In this document: positions 19,053 to 28,782 of the stretch, one piece after another | How positions within the stretch are numbered: the stretch's first letter is position 1 | Layout of the letters: each line of letters opens with the position of its first letter | NCBI GenBank assembly: GCA_027484085.1 | Contig: JAIXQF010000004.1 | Span: 320,162-384,161 of the forward strand | Length of the DNA stretch: 64,000 nucleotides | Direction: 5' to 3' | DNA from: Actinomycetales bacterium | Lineage (GTDB): Bacteria; Actinomycetota; Actinomycetes; S36-B12; UBA5976 | Made by a program: the position numbers and the translations under genes | Notes under the pieces: model-generated | Database searches by the model: none | Told to the model about the DNA's origin: nothing | What the model saw: only the letters and a program-made list of their open reading frames with translations

Positions 19053-19356
19053 CGATTTTGCAAAGCAGTGGCTGTTCTACCGAATCATGGCGGTCATAGT
19101 CGGCACAGTGCTTGTGGTCTTGACGGTATTTCTAATCTCAGTTCGAGGTTTGCAAAATCCAGAACCAGCCTTTTATGCAGCTGCTTGGACCGCACATGGA
19201 TACCTATTCCCAATTTACGTTGTGGCAACCTTCATGCTTTCAACCAAATTGAAGTGGTCCTTTGGAAAAACGATTTTGATCATGCTGGCTGGAACCGTTC
19301 CATTCATGTCATTTTTGACTGAACGTAAAGTTGCCCGCGAAGTCGCTGCTGTTTAA
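19036..19356 (+). CDS. DUF3817 membrane protein
   Basis: 106 aa with three hydrophobic segments. The pattern LFYRIMAVIVG, then TAHGYLFPIYVVATF, then FMSFLTERKV matches the DUF3817 family common in actinobacteria (often beside SURF1 or cytochrome-related genes). No activity is known. It begins inside the end of the SURF1 gene and its own stop overlaps the convergent CDF gene by 4 bp. ATG at 19042 is an alternative start. Confidence 0.85.
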   Translation: MTMNRDDFAKQWLFYRIMAVIVGTVLVVLTVFLISVRGLQNPEPAFYAAAWTAHGYLFPIYVVATFMLSTKLKWSFGKTILIMLAGTVPFMSFLTERKVAREVAAV

Positions 19357-20285
19357 CGCCAGCGATGCTGACCTTCGGGTTCATCGGCCCACGAGCGCTC
19401 ATCTTCTAGCGGCTCAACATGAGTTGTGATAATTGTGTCTGGCAATTCCGCGATGATGTCTGCTTCTAAGTTCTCAGACAAATCATGACCTTTTTGAATT
19501 GTCCAAGCGCCGGGCACCAATACATGCATTGAAACAAAACGTTGCCGACCGGCTTCGCGAGTTTGTAGTGCGTGAAACTTAACTTCATCGCTCTCGTACT
19601 TAGTCAGCACTTCAACAATCTTTAAATGATCTTCATCCGAGAGGGCTTTATCCATTAGGCCAGCAGTACTACTTCTTAGCAAGTTAATGCCAGTAACAAT
19701 GATGTTGAGGCCAACTGCCAAAGCTACAATTCCATCAAGTCGATTCCAGCCCGTAACAACAACGAGGCCAACGCCAACAATTACTCCACCAGATGTCCAA
19801 ACATCTGTCATTAAGTGTTTTCCGTCTGCAACCAACACGGGAGATCTGTGCAGTTTGCCAGCCCGGAGCAAAATCAAAGCAGTGCCACCATTTATAACGG
19901 CAGCAATGGTGGAAATCGTTAGTCCCCACCCGATCGCTTCTAGTTCACGGGGCGAGATGATTCGTTCGATAGCGGTGTAAACGATAATCAGGGCCGCTAG
20001 CAGGATCATAAATCCTTCAATTGAGGCCGAAAAGTATTCTGCTTTACCGCGGCCAAAGTGGTGCATTGCATCCGCAGGTTTCATAGCTGTTCTTAGGGCG
20101 ATTAAGGCAACCACCGCAGCAACAATGTTCACTGTGGATTCGAGCGCATCCGAAAGCAGTCCTACCGAACCAGTTGCCCACCAGGCAGCTATCTTCATTC
20201 CGAACACCACAACACTCACAATGATTGACATCCACGCGAATTTAGCCAAATTGATTTGCGAATTACTGGTCTGGGAATTACTCAT
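19353..20285 (-). CDS. Cation diffusion facilitator transporter
   Basis: 310 aa. Six membrane segments in the first 210 residues followed by a cytoplasmic domain of about 90 residues with the ferredoxin-like fold expected for CDF proteins. Conserved features: GLLSDALESTVNIVA in TM2, HHFGRGKAEYFSA between TM2 and TM3, and HLMTDVWTSGGV in TM5, whose His and Asp are normal transport-site ligands. Exports a divalent metal (Zn, Fe, Mn or Co) by proton exchange; specificity cannot be assigned. Confidence 0.9.
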   Translation of the reverse strand: MSNSQTSNSQINLAKFAWMSIIVSVVVFGMKIAAWWATGSVGLLSDALESTVNIVAAVVALIALRTAMKPADAMHHFGRGKAEYFSASIEGFMILLAALIIVYTAIERIISPRELEAIGWGLTISTIAAVINGGTALILLRAGKLHRSPVLVADGKHLMTDVWTSGGVIVGVGLVVVTGWNRLDGIVALAVGLNIIVTGINLLRSSTAGLMDKALSDEDHLKIVEVLTKYESDEVKFHALQTREAGRQRFVSMHVLVPGAWTIQKGHDLSENLEADIIAELPDTIITTHVEPLEDERSWADEPEGQHRWR

Positions 20286-20332
20286 ACTTCATTGTCGCAG
20301 ATTAAGTTTCGAAAAACGACTAGCAGTAAGTG

Positions 20333-22492
20333 TTAATCAGAGATACCAAATCGAGAATGCAGTTTTAGTAACGGCTTAGGTGCCCACCAGTTCCAATCGC
20401 CTGCAACCCGCATCAAAGCTGGAACAAGTAATCCTCGAACAATGGTGGCATCAAGCAAAATTGCAAATGCGATTCCAAGACCAAGCATCTTGATGCTGGT
20501 TACTCCACTGGTCATAAAGCAAGCAAACACAATCGCAATCAATATTGCGGCTGCGGTGATGATTCGACCAGATTTTTGTAGCCCTGAACTTACCGAAGTG
20601 ATCGTGTCAGCTCCGTTGTCATGCTCTTCCTTAATTCTGGATAGAAGAAACAGTTCATAATCCATGGAAAGGCCGAATGCGACAATCGCAACCAGTACCA
20701 AAGTTGAAGTATCGAGTGCTCCAGTGACAGTGAAGTCGCCAACTAACCACTTAGCATTTCCGTCTTGGAACACCCAAACCAATACTCCGAGCGTTGCTCC
20801 CAGACTCAATAGGTTCAAGATAACTGCCTTTATAGGCAAGATCGCACTTCCGGTAAATAGGAACAAGATGATCAAAGTAGTGATGATTAGCCAACTTAGA
20901 ACTACAGGCAAATTCTCCGAAATTCCATTTTGAGAATCGGTAAAGATTGCAGCCTGGCCACCTATTAAAGTTCCATCCACTGGAGGCTCAATTGCCCGTA
21001 GTCGGGTAATCAAGTTTTGTGCGTCAAGATTTCTGGATTCAACATCGGTGTACAGCGTGACTCGATGATGTGACTGCGAAGCGGCAGTTGCCTGCTCTGG
21101 GCCAACCGGAATTACCGCGTCACCCTCGATGTAACTATCTCCAGTGAAGGCACTCACGACATTTGGATCCGCGACCAAAGATTTGGTGTAGTCATTAACT
21201 TCGGCAAGGGTTGCAGAAATTGGCACCAAAATCTCAACTGGAATTTGACTCTTAAACCGTTCACGGATTTCATCAGATGCAATCGCAGCAGGATTGCTTG
21301 CTGGGAGCACTCGGTCATCTACTTGGCTGAACTTGGCATCAAGCGCAGGTGAGGCTAGAGCCACAAGTAATGTCACAGTTCCAACGATTACTAGAACCGG
21401 ACGTTTCATAACTGCGGTGGCAAGTGCTGACCAAGCGCCAGACTCCTTTGGCTTTAGATCTCCGCGTCGAACTTTCCACTTGTCTACTCTGTGCCCAAGT
21501 AGTGCAAGCGTTGCCGGTAGTGCGATTAGCGAGGCCAGGACTGCGAACAAAACAACGCTGACTCCTGCATAAGCGAAAGACTTTAAGAAGTACTGCGGGA
21601 ATAGCAACATCGAAGCCAGCACCAGGGCGACTGTTAGTCCTGAGAAAAACACAGTTCGCCCTGCAGTGGCAACAGTCTTTACTACCGAAGCTGCCACATC
21701 ATTGGTTCTGGCTAATTCCTCTCGGAAACGATTAACAATCAGCAGCGCATAGTCAATTCCAAGCCCTAGACCAAGACCGGTAATCAGGTTAAGTGCAAAT
21801 ATTGATACGTCAGTGAATCGAGTTAGCAAGAACAGCACAAAGAAACTTCCAGCGATTGAGCCGAGGGCAACAACCATAGGTAGGCCAGCGGCTACTGCTG
21901 CACCAAAAACAAAAAGCAACATCAAGATGTTTAGTGGAATCGCAATCGCTTCGGCAATCTTTAAATCTTTTTCGATTTGGCCATTGATCGCTTTGTAAAG
22001 AACTTCGATGCCACCAACATAGGTGCGGGTACTTGTTAGTTCCTGATCGTAGGAATCTTGAATATTCTTTGCAGTTTCTGCTGCTTGCTCAGAATCCAGG
22101 TTCTTGTCGAAATAAACCAACGCTAAGCCGGCATCGCCATCAAAACTCTTGAAACTTTCTTGGCCGGTGTTCCAGTAAGAAATTATGGATTCAACATTTT
22201 CTTCTTCTGCAACCTTTGCGAGCAATTCGTTTGCGGCCGCTACCGAAGCTGGATCATCGATGCTTGCGAAGGTATCGATAACCAGAATTGCTGATGCGTC
22301 ACGAGTGTCGAAGTCTGACCTTAGAAGTCGGTCCACTTCCGCTGAATCGCTGCCAAGATCGTCGTAGCCCTGACTCTTCAGCGAGCCAAAAACTCCAGCG
22401 CCAATTACGCCCGCTAAGAGAACAGAAATCAAGTACCCAATAAAAACACCTTTACGGTGCTGAACAACAAACTTGCCAATACTTTCAAACAC
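20333..22492 (-). CDS. MMPL-family RND transporter
   Basis: 719 aa. Two repeats, each with one leading helix, a large extracytoplasmic loop (about residues 35-175 and 390-530) and five further helices, giving the 12-TM MMPL layout. In the first repeat GLGLGIDYALLIVNRFREEL, and in the second VAFGLSMDYELFLLSRIKEE, carry the conserved Asp-Tyr pair of the proton relay in TM4 and TM10. It probably exports lipid or hydrophobic compounds. GTG start. It is a single gene with no regulator next to it. Confidence 0.9.
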   Translation of the reverse strand: MFESIGKFVVQHRKGVFIGYLISVLLAGVIGAGVFGSLKSQGYDDLGSDSAEVDRLLRSDFDTRDASAILVIDTFASIDDPASVAAANELLAKVAEEENVESIISYWNTGQESFKSFDGDAGLALVYFDKNLDSEQAAETAKNIQDSYDQELTSTRTYVGGIEVLYKAINGQIEKDLKIAEAIAIPLNILMLLFVFGAAVAAGLPMVVALGSIAGSFFVLFLLTRFTDVSIFALNLITGLGLGLGIDYALLIVNRFREELARTNDVAASVVKTVATAGRTVFFSGLTVALVLASMLLFPQYFLKSFAYAGVSVVLFAVLASLIALPATLALLGHRVDKWKVRRGDLKPKESGAWSALATAVMKRPVLVIVGTVTLLVALASPALDAKFSQVDDRVLPASNPAAIASDEIRERFKSQIPVEILVPISATLAEVNDYTKSLVADPNVVSAFTGDSYIEGDAVIPVGPEQATAASQSHHRVTLYTDVESRNLDAQNLITRLRAIEPPVDGTLIGGQAAIFTDSQNGISENLPVVLSWLIITTLIILFLFTGSAILPIKAVILNLLSLGATLGVLVWVFQDGNAKWLVGDFTVTGALDTSTLVLVAIVAFGLSMDYELFLLSRIKEEHDNGADTITSVSSGLQKSGRIITAAAILIAIVFACFMTSGVTSIKMLGLGIAFAILLDATIVRGLLVPALMRVAGDWNWWAPKPLLKLHSRFGISD

Positions 22493-22541
22493 AAGAAGGC
22501 CTTAAATCGCTAAAGAGAATGATGTCTTTAAGTTTACGTGT

Positions 22542-24479
22542 CTATTGCACTTTGGTCGTTTTGGTAGATGAAACCAAGACCCCAAGGCGTGGGTCACTTG
22601 TTTTTGCCCGATAAGAGACGGTTATCTTGTTTGCTCCGGTAGTGCGAGTGATTGACCATTTGCCAGCAGCATCAGTTTTCACTGTTGCAATCTTTTGCCA
22701 TGCACCATTTCCAACTTTTCGCTCAACGGTTACAACAGCTTTTTCAAAAACTGGGGTTACTGAACCTGAAACCACAAATTTTGAGTTCCGCTTCGCGGTC
22801 TTGGGAGAACTGATAGCGACAGCTCCGGCAACCTTGATTTGGGTTGTAGAAGTCTTAATGGTTCCTTTTGCATTCGTAGCAGTGATGCGAAGTTTATGAT
22901 CCCCAGGTGATTGCCCACTCCAAGTAATTGCCCACGAACCTTTGATGTTGGACGTTGCGGTAGAAACCGTTTTCCATTTACCACCAACAAGTTGTTGCAA
23001 CTTTATTGAGGCACCCAGCTGTGCCGGTGTTACCTTTCCAGTGAATTTGTAGTCACTTGGCGTGATAACTTCGGTTGGCCAGTTGACTGTTGTGAGAGAA
23101 GTAAGTTCTCTCGGAGTCGCATCAACTGATCCTGGCTCTGTTGCTATCCCAGATGAAATCTTCGAGATGTAAGACGACTTGGTTCCAAGCACACCCCGAA
23201 TTTCATCAGGAGTAATTGGCTGACCTGGCGCAATCGTAAGTGTCGTTATGTTTCCGGCTGAATCCGAAAGATTTAGTCGGCTAATGCCACCACTTGCATA
23301 ATTACCCGTAACTGCCATCGTCAAAACGTCGGCCATAACTATGCCTTGTGCTCTAAGTCGAGCGATTAGCGATCTCTGATCGACGGTATCGATCCATGCT
23401 GCATTTGCATTGTTCACTCGTGGGTCTTTGGAGAAACTGTCATCAACACTTACAAGATACGGAAGTGTTGAACCCCATACTTCGGAAGTTGGTTGCGATT
23501 TACCTCCAGTTGAGGAGGAGTAGTAAGTCGAGATGATTGAGCCGTTATATCTCACTACATATGCGATGCGAGAATCCACAATAGTTGCGTTGACAGCTGC
23601 AACCCATTGGTTCCCGCTGGTACCGATTTCTTTGCTGTATCCAACAAAAGCTTGGTCAAGTGTTGTCGCATAGATCTGACAGTTACATCCAGTGCGCGTT
23701 GCATATTTCTTAACTGCATAAGAGCGAGCGGCAATGGCTTGAGCTTGCATCGCAGCTTGGGTCCAAGATGATGGAACTTCACCAAGTCCATACAAGTATT
23801 CATTGGATAAGCGCAATGTGTTTACGACAACCAAATCCATAACGCTATCGCCATACAAGCCGGAAGATATTTCCAAGGTTCCATATCTATATCGACTTGA
23901 ACAAGAATTTGCGGCACAACTTGAAGTCCCGAGTCTGGCGATTGCAGATGCCGCATCTGCCCCCGACCTAACATGCATCGCAGTATCTGTTTTGGACCAA
24001 GTTAATGTCACTTTTGAACCTGAGCCCAATGATGCGCCATTAGAAGTAACAGATGTTTTACCGTTTACTGTCGTAAATGTCGCCACAACTCCAGGACTAA
24101 TCGCAACAGGAGCAAGAGCATCAATAGCGACACTAAACGCCCCGCCGGTAGTTTTTCCAGGAATCGTTTCGCCTCGAACTGCGACGAATACTTGATCCTG
24201 CAAAAGCCCAACTCGAATGTTGGTTACAGGTAACTCGACCGCATCAACGGTGGCTCCCTTGTAATAGTGAGTAAGAATTTCCGCAGCCGTGTATCCGGCC
24301 AGACCCATACCCTGAGCGCCATATTGACTAAGGCCTACTCCGTGGCCAAAACCTGAACCCGTAATTGTGAACCCAGCAGGAACTTGAACCACGTCAGCAC
24401 CGCGAGCCGCGCCAAGTGAACCGCCCAATATCAGGGAGGCTATCGCGGTGGCGAATAGAGATTTAGAGAATCTGTTCAT
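22542..24479 (-). CDS. SpoIID/LytB-domain secreted protein with Ig-like C-terminal repeats
   Basis: 645 aa. Signal peptide (RFSKSLFATAIASLILGGSLG, cleavage near AARGA), then the SpoIID domain: TITGSGFGHGVGLSQYGAQG, LRLSNEYLYGLGEVPSSW, MQAQAIAARSYAVKK, and ISTYYSSSTGGKSQPTSEVW. SpoIID is a lytic transglycosylase on stem-peptide-free glycan. Four Cys in two close pairs (SSCAANSC; TGCNCQ) may form disulfides. From about residue 465 two Ig-like beta repeats follow (each with a GKWK/GAWQK strand and a GSWAIT/GKWSIT strand), a likely wall-binding part. Catalytic activity here is inferred. Confidence 0.86.
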   Translation of the reverse strand: MNRFSKSLFATAIASLILGGSLGAARGADVVQVPAGFTITGSGFGHGVGLSQYGAQGMGLAGYTAAEILTHYYKGATVDAVELPVTNIRVGLLQDQVFVAVRGETIPGKTTGGAFSVAIDALAPVAISPGVVATFTTVNGKTSVTSNGASLGSGSKVTLTWSKTDTAMHVRSGADAASAIARLGTSSCAANSCSSRYRYGTLEISSGLYGDSVMDLVVVNTLRLSNEYLYGLGEVPSSWTQAAMQAQAIAARSYAVKKYATRTGCNCQIYATTLDQAFVGYSKEIGTSGNQWVAAVNATIVDSRIAYVVRYNGSIISTYYSSSTGGKSQPTSEVWGSTLPYLVSVDDSFSKDPRVNNANAAWIDTVDQRSLIARLRAQGIVMADVLTMAVTGNYASGGISRLNLSDSAGNITTLTIAPGQPITPDEIRGVLGTKSSYISKISSGIATEPGSVDATPRELTSLTTVNWPTEVITPSDYKFTGKVTPAQLGASIKLQQLVGGKWKTVSTATSNIKGSWAITWSGQSPGDHKLRITATNAKGTIKTSTTQIKVAGAVAISSPKTAKRNSKFVVSGSVTPVFEKAVVTVERKVGNGAWQKIATVKTDAAGKWSITRTTGANKITVSYRAKTSDPRLGVLVSSTKTTKVQ

Positions 24480-24567
24480 TTTCTCGCGATCGGTGGGGGA
24501 AGCTTCACTTTAAAAGTAACACATTAACTTCAAGTAAATATGTAAGCGCAATCCAAGAAATATCCAA

Positions 24568-24600
24568 AAATCAGGCGAAAAATCAACTTTCACCTGATTT
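24568..24600 (+). promoter_or_regulatory. Inverted repeat upstream of secA
   Basis: AAATCAGG-c-GAAA ... TTTC-a-CCTGATTT, an 8+4 bp stem with one mismatch and a 7-nt loop, 75 nt before the secA start. It has no terminal T-tract. It lies between divergent spoIID-like and secA genes and could be an operator or leader structure for either. Confidence 0.4.
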
Positions 24601-24674
24601 CAAGTCATTATGGTTCGTGACTTACGATTAGAACAGTGCATTCGCGCAAAATGATTAAGAGCAAGGACTTATCT

Positions 24675-27395
24675 GTGAGCCTTCTAGACAAAATTCTTCG
24701 CGCCGGCGAAGGAAAAATTCTGCGAACTCTTGAGTCACTTGCAGGTCAAGTCAATGCCCTAGAAGAGCACTATGTTGCGATGTCCGATGATGAGCTACGC
24801 GGATTGACAGCAGACTTCAAGCTTCGAGTTGCAAACGGTGAAAGCCTTGATGACCTACTTCCTGAAGCTTTTGCTGCGGTGCGCGAAGCTAGCAAGCGAA
24901 CCTTGGGACAACGTCATTACGACGTTCAGTTAATGGGTGGCGCTGCGCTTCACTTGGGGAACATCGCTGAAATGCGAACAGGTGAAGGTAAAACCCTGGT
25001 ATCAACTTTGCCCGCTTACTTAAATGCACTTTCAGGTCGCGGAGTTCACGTTGTAACCGTAAACGATTACTTGGCAGCTCGAGATGCGCAATGGATGGGT
25101 CGCGTGCATCGCTTCTTAGGTTTAGAAGTCGGGACAATTCTTTCGGACATGAATCCGGAACAACGAAGAGTTTCTTACAACGCCGACATTACCTATGGCA
25201 CCAACAACGAATTTGGGTTTGACTACCTTCGTGACAACATGACACTTAACCCTGCAGATCGAGTGCAACGCGACTACAACTTCGCAATCGTCGATGAAGT
25301 TGATTCGATTCTTATTGATGAAGCCAGAACTCCACTTTTGATTAGCGGACCTGCTGACCTGCCAACAAAGTGGTACGCAGAGTTTGCAAGATTAGTTCCG
25401 CGATTAAGCGCTGAAACCGATTACGAGATTAATGAGAAGAAGCGCACCGTAGGAATTTTGGAACCAGGTGTAGAAAAAGTCGAAAACTGGTTAGGAATCG
25501 AAAATCTTTACGAATCCGAAAACACCCAACTGGTCGGTTATCTAAACAATGCAATCAAGGCGCTTGCGCTCTTTAAGAAAGATAAAGATTACGTTGTGAT
25601 GGATGGGGAAGTTCTGATCGTTGATGAACATACCGGTCGAATTTTGGCAGGCCGACGTTACAACGACGGAATGCACCAAGCGATTGAAGCCAAAGAAGGC
25701 GTAGAAATTCAAAACGAAAATCAAACCTTGGCCACGATTACTATCCAGAACTACTTCCGTATGTACGACAAGCTTTCGGGCATGACCGGCACTGCGATGA
25801 CAGAAGCATCGGAATTCCATGAGATCTACAAACTCGGCGTAGTTCCAATTCCCGCTAATCGCCCGGTGCAACGTATCGACCAATCGGATTTGGTTTACCG
25901 AACAGAAGAAGCCAAGTTAAAGGCTGTTGTTGCAGACATTGAAGCAAAGCACGCAACTGGGCAACCTGTATTGGTTGGAACTACCAGTGTCGAAAAGAGC
26001 GAACTTATGTCAAAGTTTTTGACTCGCTCGGGAATCCCGCATGAAGTTTTGAATGCCAAGCAACACGATCGGGAAGCATCGATCATTGCTGAAGCCGGCC
26101 GCAAGGGCGCCGTAACAGTTGCAACAAACATGGCTGGTCGTGGAACCGACATCATGTTGGGTGGAAACCCAGAATTCCGCGCAACTCAAGAGTTGCAACG
26201 TCGTGGCCTAGACCCAGTTGAAAATCAAGCAGAGTACGAAGCCGCTTGGGCGGCAGCTCTAGAAGCAGCACAAGCTGCTGTTTCTTCTGAACATGATGAA
26301 GTTGTGGCAGTCGGAGGACTCTACGTTCTAGGAACTGAACGTCACGAATCTCGCCGCATTGATAACCAGCTCCGTGGTCGATCAGGTCGCCAAGGCGATC
26401 CCGGAGAAACTCGTTTCTACCTATCTCTTGAAGACGATCTAATGCGCTTGTTTAAGGGCGACATGGTAAATTCCTTCTTGCAGCGCTTCAATGTTCCAGA
26501 CGATGTTCCGATTGAAGCAAAGATGGTTACAAACTCAATTCGATCTGCCCAAACACAGGTTGAATCACAAAACTTTGAAATCCGAAAGAATGTTTTGAAG
26601 TATGACGAGGTTATGAATCGTCAACGTCAAGTTGTTTATGCTGAACGCTCTCGAGTGCTTGACGGTGAGGACATTCAGGAACAAATAAAGACGTTCATGA
26701 GTGACACAATCTCAGCGTACGTTTTAGCAGAGACTGCAGAAGGGTTCCCTGAAGATTGGGATCTGCAAGCTTTATGGACGGCATTATCTTCGCTGTATCC
26801 AATTGAGGTTTCAATTAACGATATGGTCAAGGCCGCTGGTGGAGATCCCGCGGACTTATCTGCGGAGTTCATGATTGCAACTTTGCAGGAAGACATCAAT
26901 CGCGCCTACTTGGCGCGTGAAGCTGAGTTGCAACCGCCAGTTATGCGAGAGCTAGAGCGACGAGTGATTTTGTCTGTGCTTGACCGCAAATGGCGAGAGC
27001 ACTTGTACGAAATGGATTACTTGAAAGAAGGCATCGGACTGCGTGCCATGGCCCAACGTGATCCATTAGTTGAGTACCAACGAGAAGGTTTCGATTTATT
27101 CGTTGCAATGATGGATGCCATCAAGGAAGAATCCGTTGGCTACATGTTCAACGCTGAAGTTACTGTCACACCACATGTCCACAGCGATGGTGAAGGCGAC
27201 GAAGTCGAATTGGAAACAAAGGGTCTAGCAGCTCCACAATCTCCGTCGGCGCTGCAGTACTCAGGTCCAAGTGAGAGCGGGGAAGTTAAAACTTCCGCTG
27301 TTTCAAATGATGCTTACGCAAACATTGGACGCAATGAACCGTGCCCATGTGGTTCCGGTAGCAAATTCAAGAAGTGTCACGGAGCGGCAAGCTAA
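24675..27395 (+). CDS. secA: Preprotein translocase ATPase SecA
   Basis: 906 aa. Motor that drives unfolded preproteins through SecYEG. Walker A TGEGKT at residues 102-107, [19 protein letters not shown] (DEAD-box motif II), [14 protein letters not shown] and [12 protein letters not shown] (NBD2), and the C-terminal zinc finger [14 protein letters not shown] that binds SecB or ribosomes. GTG at 24675 with AAGGA 7 nt upstream gives the usual actinobacterial start [14 protein letters not shown]; an in-frame GTG at 24636 would add an atypical leader. This is the canonical SecA1; no second secA is in the window. Confidence 0.96.
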   Translation: MSLLDKILRAGEGKILRTLESLAGQVNALEEHYVAMSDDELRGLTADFKLRVANGESLDDLLPEAFAAVREASKRTLGQRHYDVQLMGGAALHLGNIAEMRTGEGKTLVSTLPAYLNALSGRGVHVVTVNDYLAARDAQWMGRVHRFLGLEVGTILSDMNPEQRRVSYNADITYGTNNEFGFDYLRDNMTLNPADRVQRDYNFAIVDEVDSILIDEARTPLLISGPADLPTKWYAEFARLVPRLSAETDYEINEKKRTVGILEPGVEKVENWLGIENLYESENTQLVGYLNNAIKALALFKKDKDYVVMDGEVLIVDEHTGRILAGRRYNDGMHQAIEAKEGVEIQNENQTLATITIQNYFRMYDKLSGMTGTAMTEASEFHEIYKLGVVPIPANRPVQRIDQSDLVYRTEEAKLKAVVADIEAKHATGQPVLVGTTSVEKSELMSKFLTRSGIPHEVLNAKQHDREASIIAEAGRKGAVTVATNMAGRGTDIMLGGNPEFRATQELQRRGLDPVENQAEYEAAWAAALEAAQAAVSSEHDEVVAVGGLYVLGTERHESRRIDNQLRGRSGRQGDPGETRFYLSLEDDLMRLFKGDMVNSFLQRFNVPDDVPIEAKMVTNSIRSAQTQVESQNFEIRKNVLKYDEVMNRQRQVVYAERSRVLDGEDIQEQIKTFMSDTISAYVLAETAEGFPEDWDLQALWTALSSLYPIEVSINDMVKAAGGDPADLSAEFMIATLQEDINRAYLAREAELQPPVMRELERRVILSVLDRKWREHLYEMDYLKEGIGLRAMAQRDPLVEYQREGFDLFVAMMDAIKEESVGYMFNAEVTVTPHVHSDGEGDEVELETKGLAAPQSPSALQYSGPSESGEVKTSAVSNDAYANIGRNEPCPCGSGSKFKKCHGAAS

Positions 27396-27398
27396 CTA

Positions 27399-27463
27399 TT
27401 TCGGCTCTACTTACCCTGCCGAAATCATTCCGGCTCTACTTACCCTGCCGAAATCATTCCGGC
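27399..27463 (+). repeat. Two-copy 29-bp repeat with inverted arms after secA
   Basis: The unit CGGCTCTACTTACCCTGCCG plus AAATCATT occurs at 27402 and 27431, and a third stub (TTCCGGCA) follows. The first copy contains the perfect inverted pair TTTCGGC / GCCGAAA (27399-27405 and 27418-27424); the second has one mismatch. Adjacent copies can also pair as GCCG/CGGC. The block starts 4 nt after the secA stop and runs into the last codons of the convergent gene. Confidence 0.88.
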
Positions 27464-27984
27464 AGTGCCCACATCAGGCTAGTCGCGCGCCATTTTCCAT
27501 CCAGGCCTTCGAGTCGTAACGCCAGAGCAAAGGATCGATTCGGCGTTCCAAAAACTGAGCTGATTTCCGCGACACCATCATCTGTTTCGTGCACGTGAAT
27601 ACTTCTCACACCAAGTTTCGGCAACTTGTTTCGGGCCACCTGATTTTGCAACTGCACCATGAGTTCAGGCGTAATCCATCGGTTTAGTTGTGCAGCGGGC
27701 CGAGAACCATTTACAACTTCTACTAATGCGTGAACAAGCCGCATCGACCACTGTCGTGCGGAAGGCAAATCTATTCTTGCCGTTGCTTGCGGATCAAAAC
27801 TGTCAGGGCGATTTTCAGCCATGCGGGGCGGCACATACTTTATTGCGTTTGCCCCATCAGTTGGCCACTCAAATGGCAATGTTTCCTGCAGGCCATACTT
27901 AGTTCGAACCGGCAGATTGATAATTTTGCTCGACTGATATTGCCGAGCCCCCGGCGCTGGCAGCGCGTAAATAACTGCATTCAT
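27454..27984 (-). CDS. Rv3235-family protein (DUF6459)
   Basis: 176 aa. Polar N-terminal half of about 75 residues, then a compact alpha/beta domain: RQWSMRLVHALVEVVNGSRPAAQLNRWITPELMVQL followed by RSIHVHETDDGVAEISSVF and GKWRATSLMWALP. This pattern matches the Rv3235-like family next to secA in many actinobacteria. Function unknown. GGGGGG just upstream of the minus-strand ATG is a good ribosome-binding site. Its stop codon lies inside the tandem repeat after secA. Confidence 0.85.
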   Translation of the reverse strand: MNAVIYALPAPGARQYQSSKIINLPVRTKYGLQETLPFEWPTDGANAIKYVPPRMAENRPDSFDPQATARIDLPSARQWSMRLVHALVEVVNGSRPAAQLNRWITPELMVQLQNQVARNKLPKLGVRSIHVHETDDGVAEISSVFGTPNRSFALALRLEGLDGKWRATSLMWALPE

Positions 27985-28141
27985 AGTTTCCCCCCAGAAA
28001 CATTTTCAATCTCAGCTCTTGCAGATCTTGCAAGTGCTTGCAGGTGCTGCCTGGTGTTTTTGTGTGACAGAAACTCCAGTAGGAACTTTTTAGTTTCCCT
28101 TCGATTGCCTGTCAATGGTTGCGAATAAATTCAGGTGAATC

Positions 28142-28150
28142 TGTGGATAT
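28142..28150 (-). promoter_or_regulatory. DnaA-box-like site (ATATCCACA)
   Basis: On the minus strand this reads ATATCCACA, one change from the TTATCCACA consensus. It forms one arm of the dyad CTGTGGATA-N12-TATCCACAG (28141-28170). Confidence 0.5.
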
Positions 28151-28160
28151 CCAAAATGGT

Positions 28161-28169
28161 TTATCCACA
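28161..28169 (+). promoter_or_regulatory. Perfect DnaA-box consensus (TTATCCACA)
   Basis: Exact consensus DnaA box on the plus strand, inverted relative to the site at 28142-28150, 50 nt before the unknown gene at 28220 and between divergent genes. A third match to the relaxed consensus TTWTNCACA lies at 29032-29040. Confidence 0.6.
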
Positions 28170-28219
28170 GGAAATGGAGGGACTAATCAGCATGACCTGA
28201 GTTGAGTTGGAATATTCCT

Positions 28220-28777
28220 ATGGAATCGGCCGAATTCGAATCATCCCTGGTGAGCGAGCTGAACCAAGTCTTGTTGCAGGCCGCTGAAGAAGTGGCATCG
28301 GAAGAACGACTAGATCTAACTTATGAAGTGCTGGAAACCGTGCGTTTTGAACAGGCCCACATCTCTTGGCTTGATCGACTTAGAAATACTTCAAGTCCAG
28401 TCGAATTGCGACTTGCACATACCAACCTCCCTTTGGTCATTGGCGAGGTTAGAGCTTTGGCCGATCCATTTATCATTTTGGAGAATTCAACTTCACAACT
28501 TCTAATTAATTTTGAGCACGTAGTCGCAATCTCGGGACTTAGTGACCTGGCAAGAAGCCAAGCATCCCCTGATGCCGTTAGCTACCTAAGTAACGTTTGG
28601 CTTCGAGAACTTACTGATAGAAATGAAATCACTACTTGGTACCTTGCCGGTGATCAACTTATCGAAGGATTGTGTCTGCGCATCGGTTTTGATTCCTTAG
28701 ACATCGAATCAAATTCCAAAATTTTCACAATTCCAAACCGAACGATTGTCGCTATTAAAAGAGTCAAGTTTGAGTAG
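28220..28777 (+). CDS. Conserved-looking hypothetical protein, possible two small beta-barrels
   Basis: 185 aa, not recognised. N-terminal helix-like stretch (residues 1-45, acidic), then two segments of similar layout: VELRLAHTNLPLVIGEVRAL...ILE...LLINFEHVVAISGL (about 60-108) and TTWYLAGDQLIEGLCLRIGFDSLDI...FTIPNRTIVAIKRV (about 140-183). Each reads as alternating strands around a Gly turn, like SH3/Sm-type barrels; this is pattern inference only. ATG 28220 has GGA at 8-nt spacing; TTG 28202 is in frame upstream. It is convergent with the HTH gene 5 nt away, and its context (Rv3235-like, HTH, SAF, ATPase) suggests a shared process. Confidence 0.7.
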   Translation: MESAEFESSLVSELNQVLLQAAEEVASEERLDLTYEVLETVRFEQAHISWLDRLRNTSSPVELRLAHTNLPLVIGEVRALADPFIILENSTSQLLINFEHVVAISGLSDLARSQASPDAVSYLSNVWLRELTDRNEITTWYLAGDQLIEGLCLRIGFDSLDIESNSKIFTIPNRTIVAIKRVKFE

Positions 28778-28782
28778 TTTTA

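Noticed and set aside
28141-28170. Replication origin
   Set aside because: Only two or three DnaA boxes, no AT-rich unwinding region, and dnaA/dnaN are not in the window.
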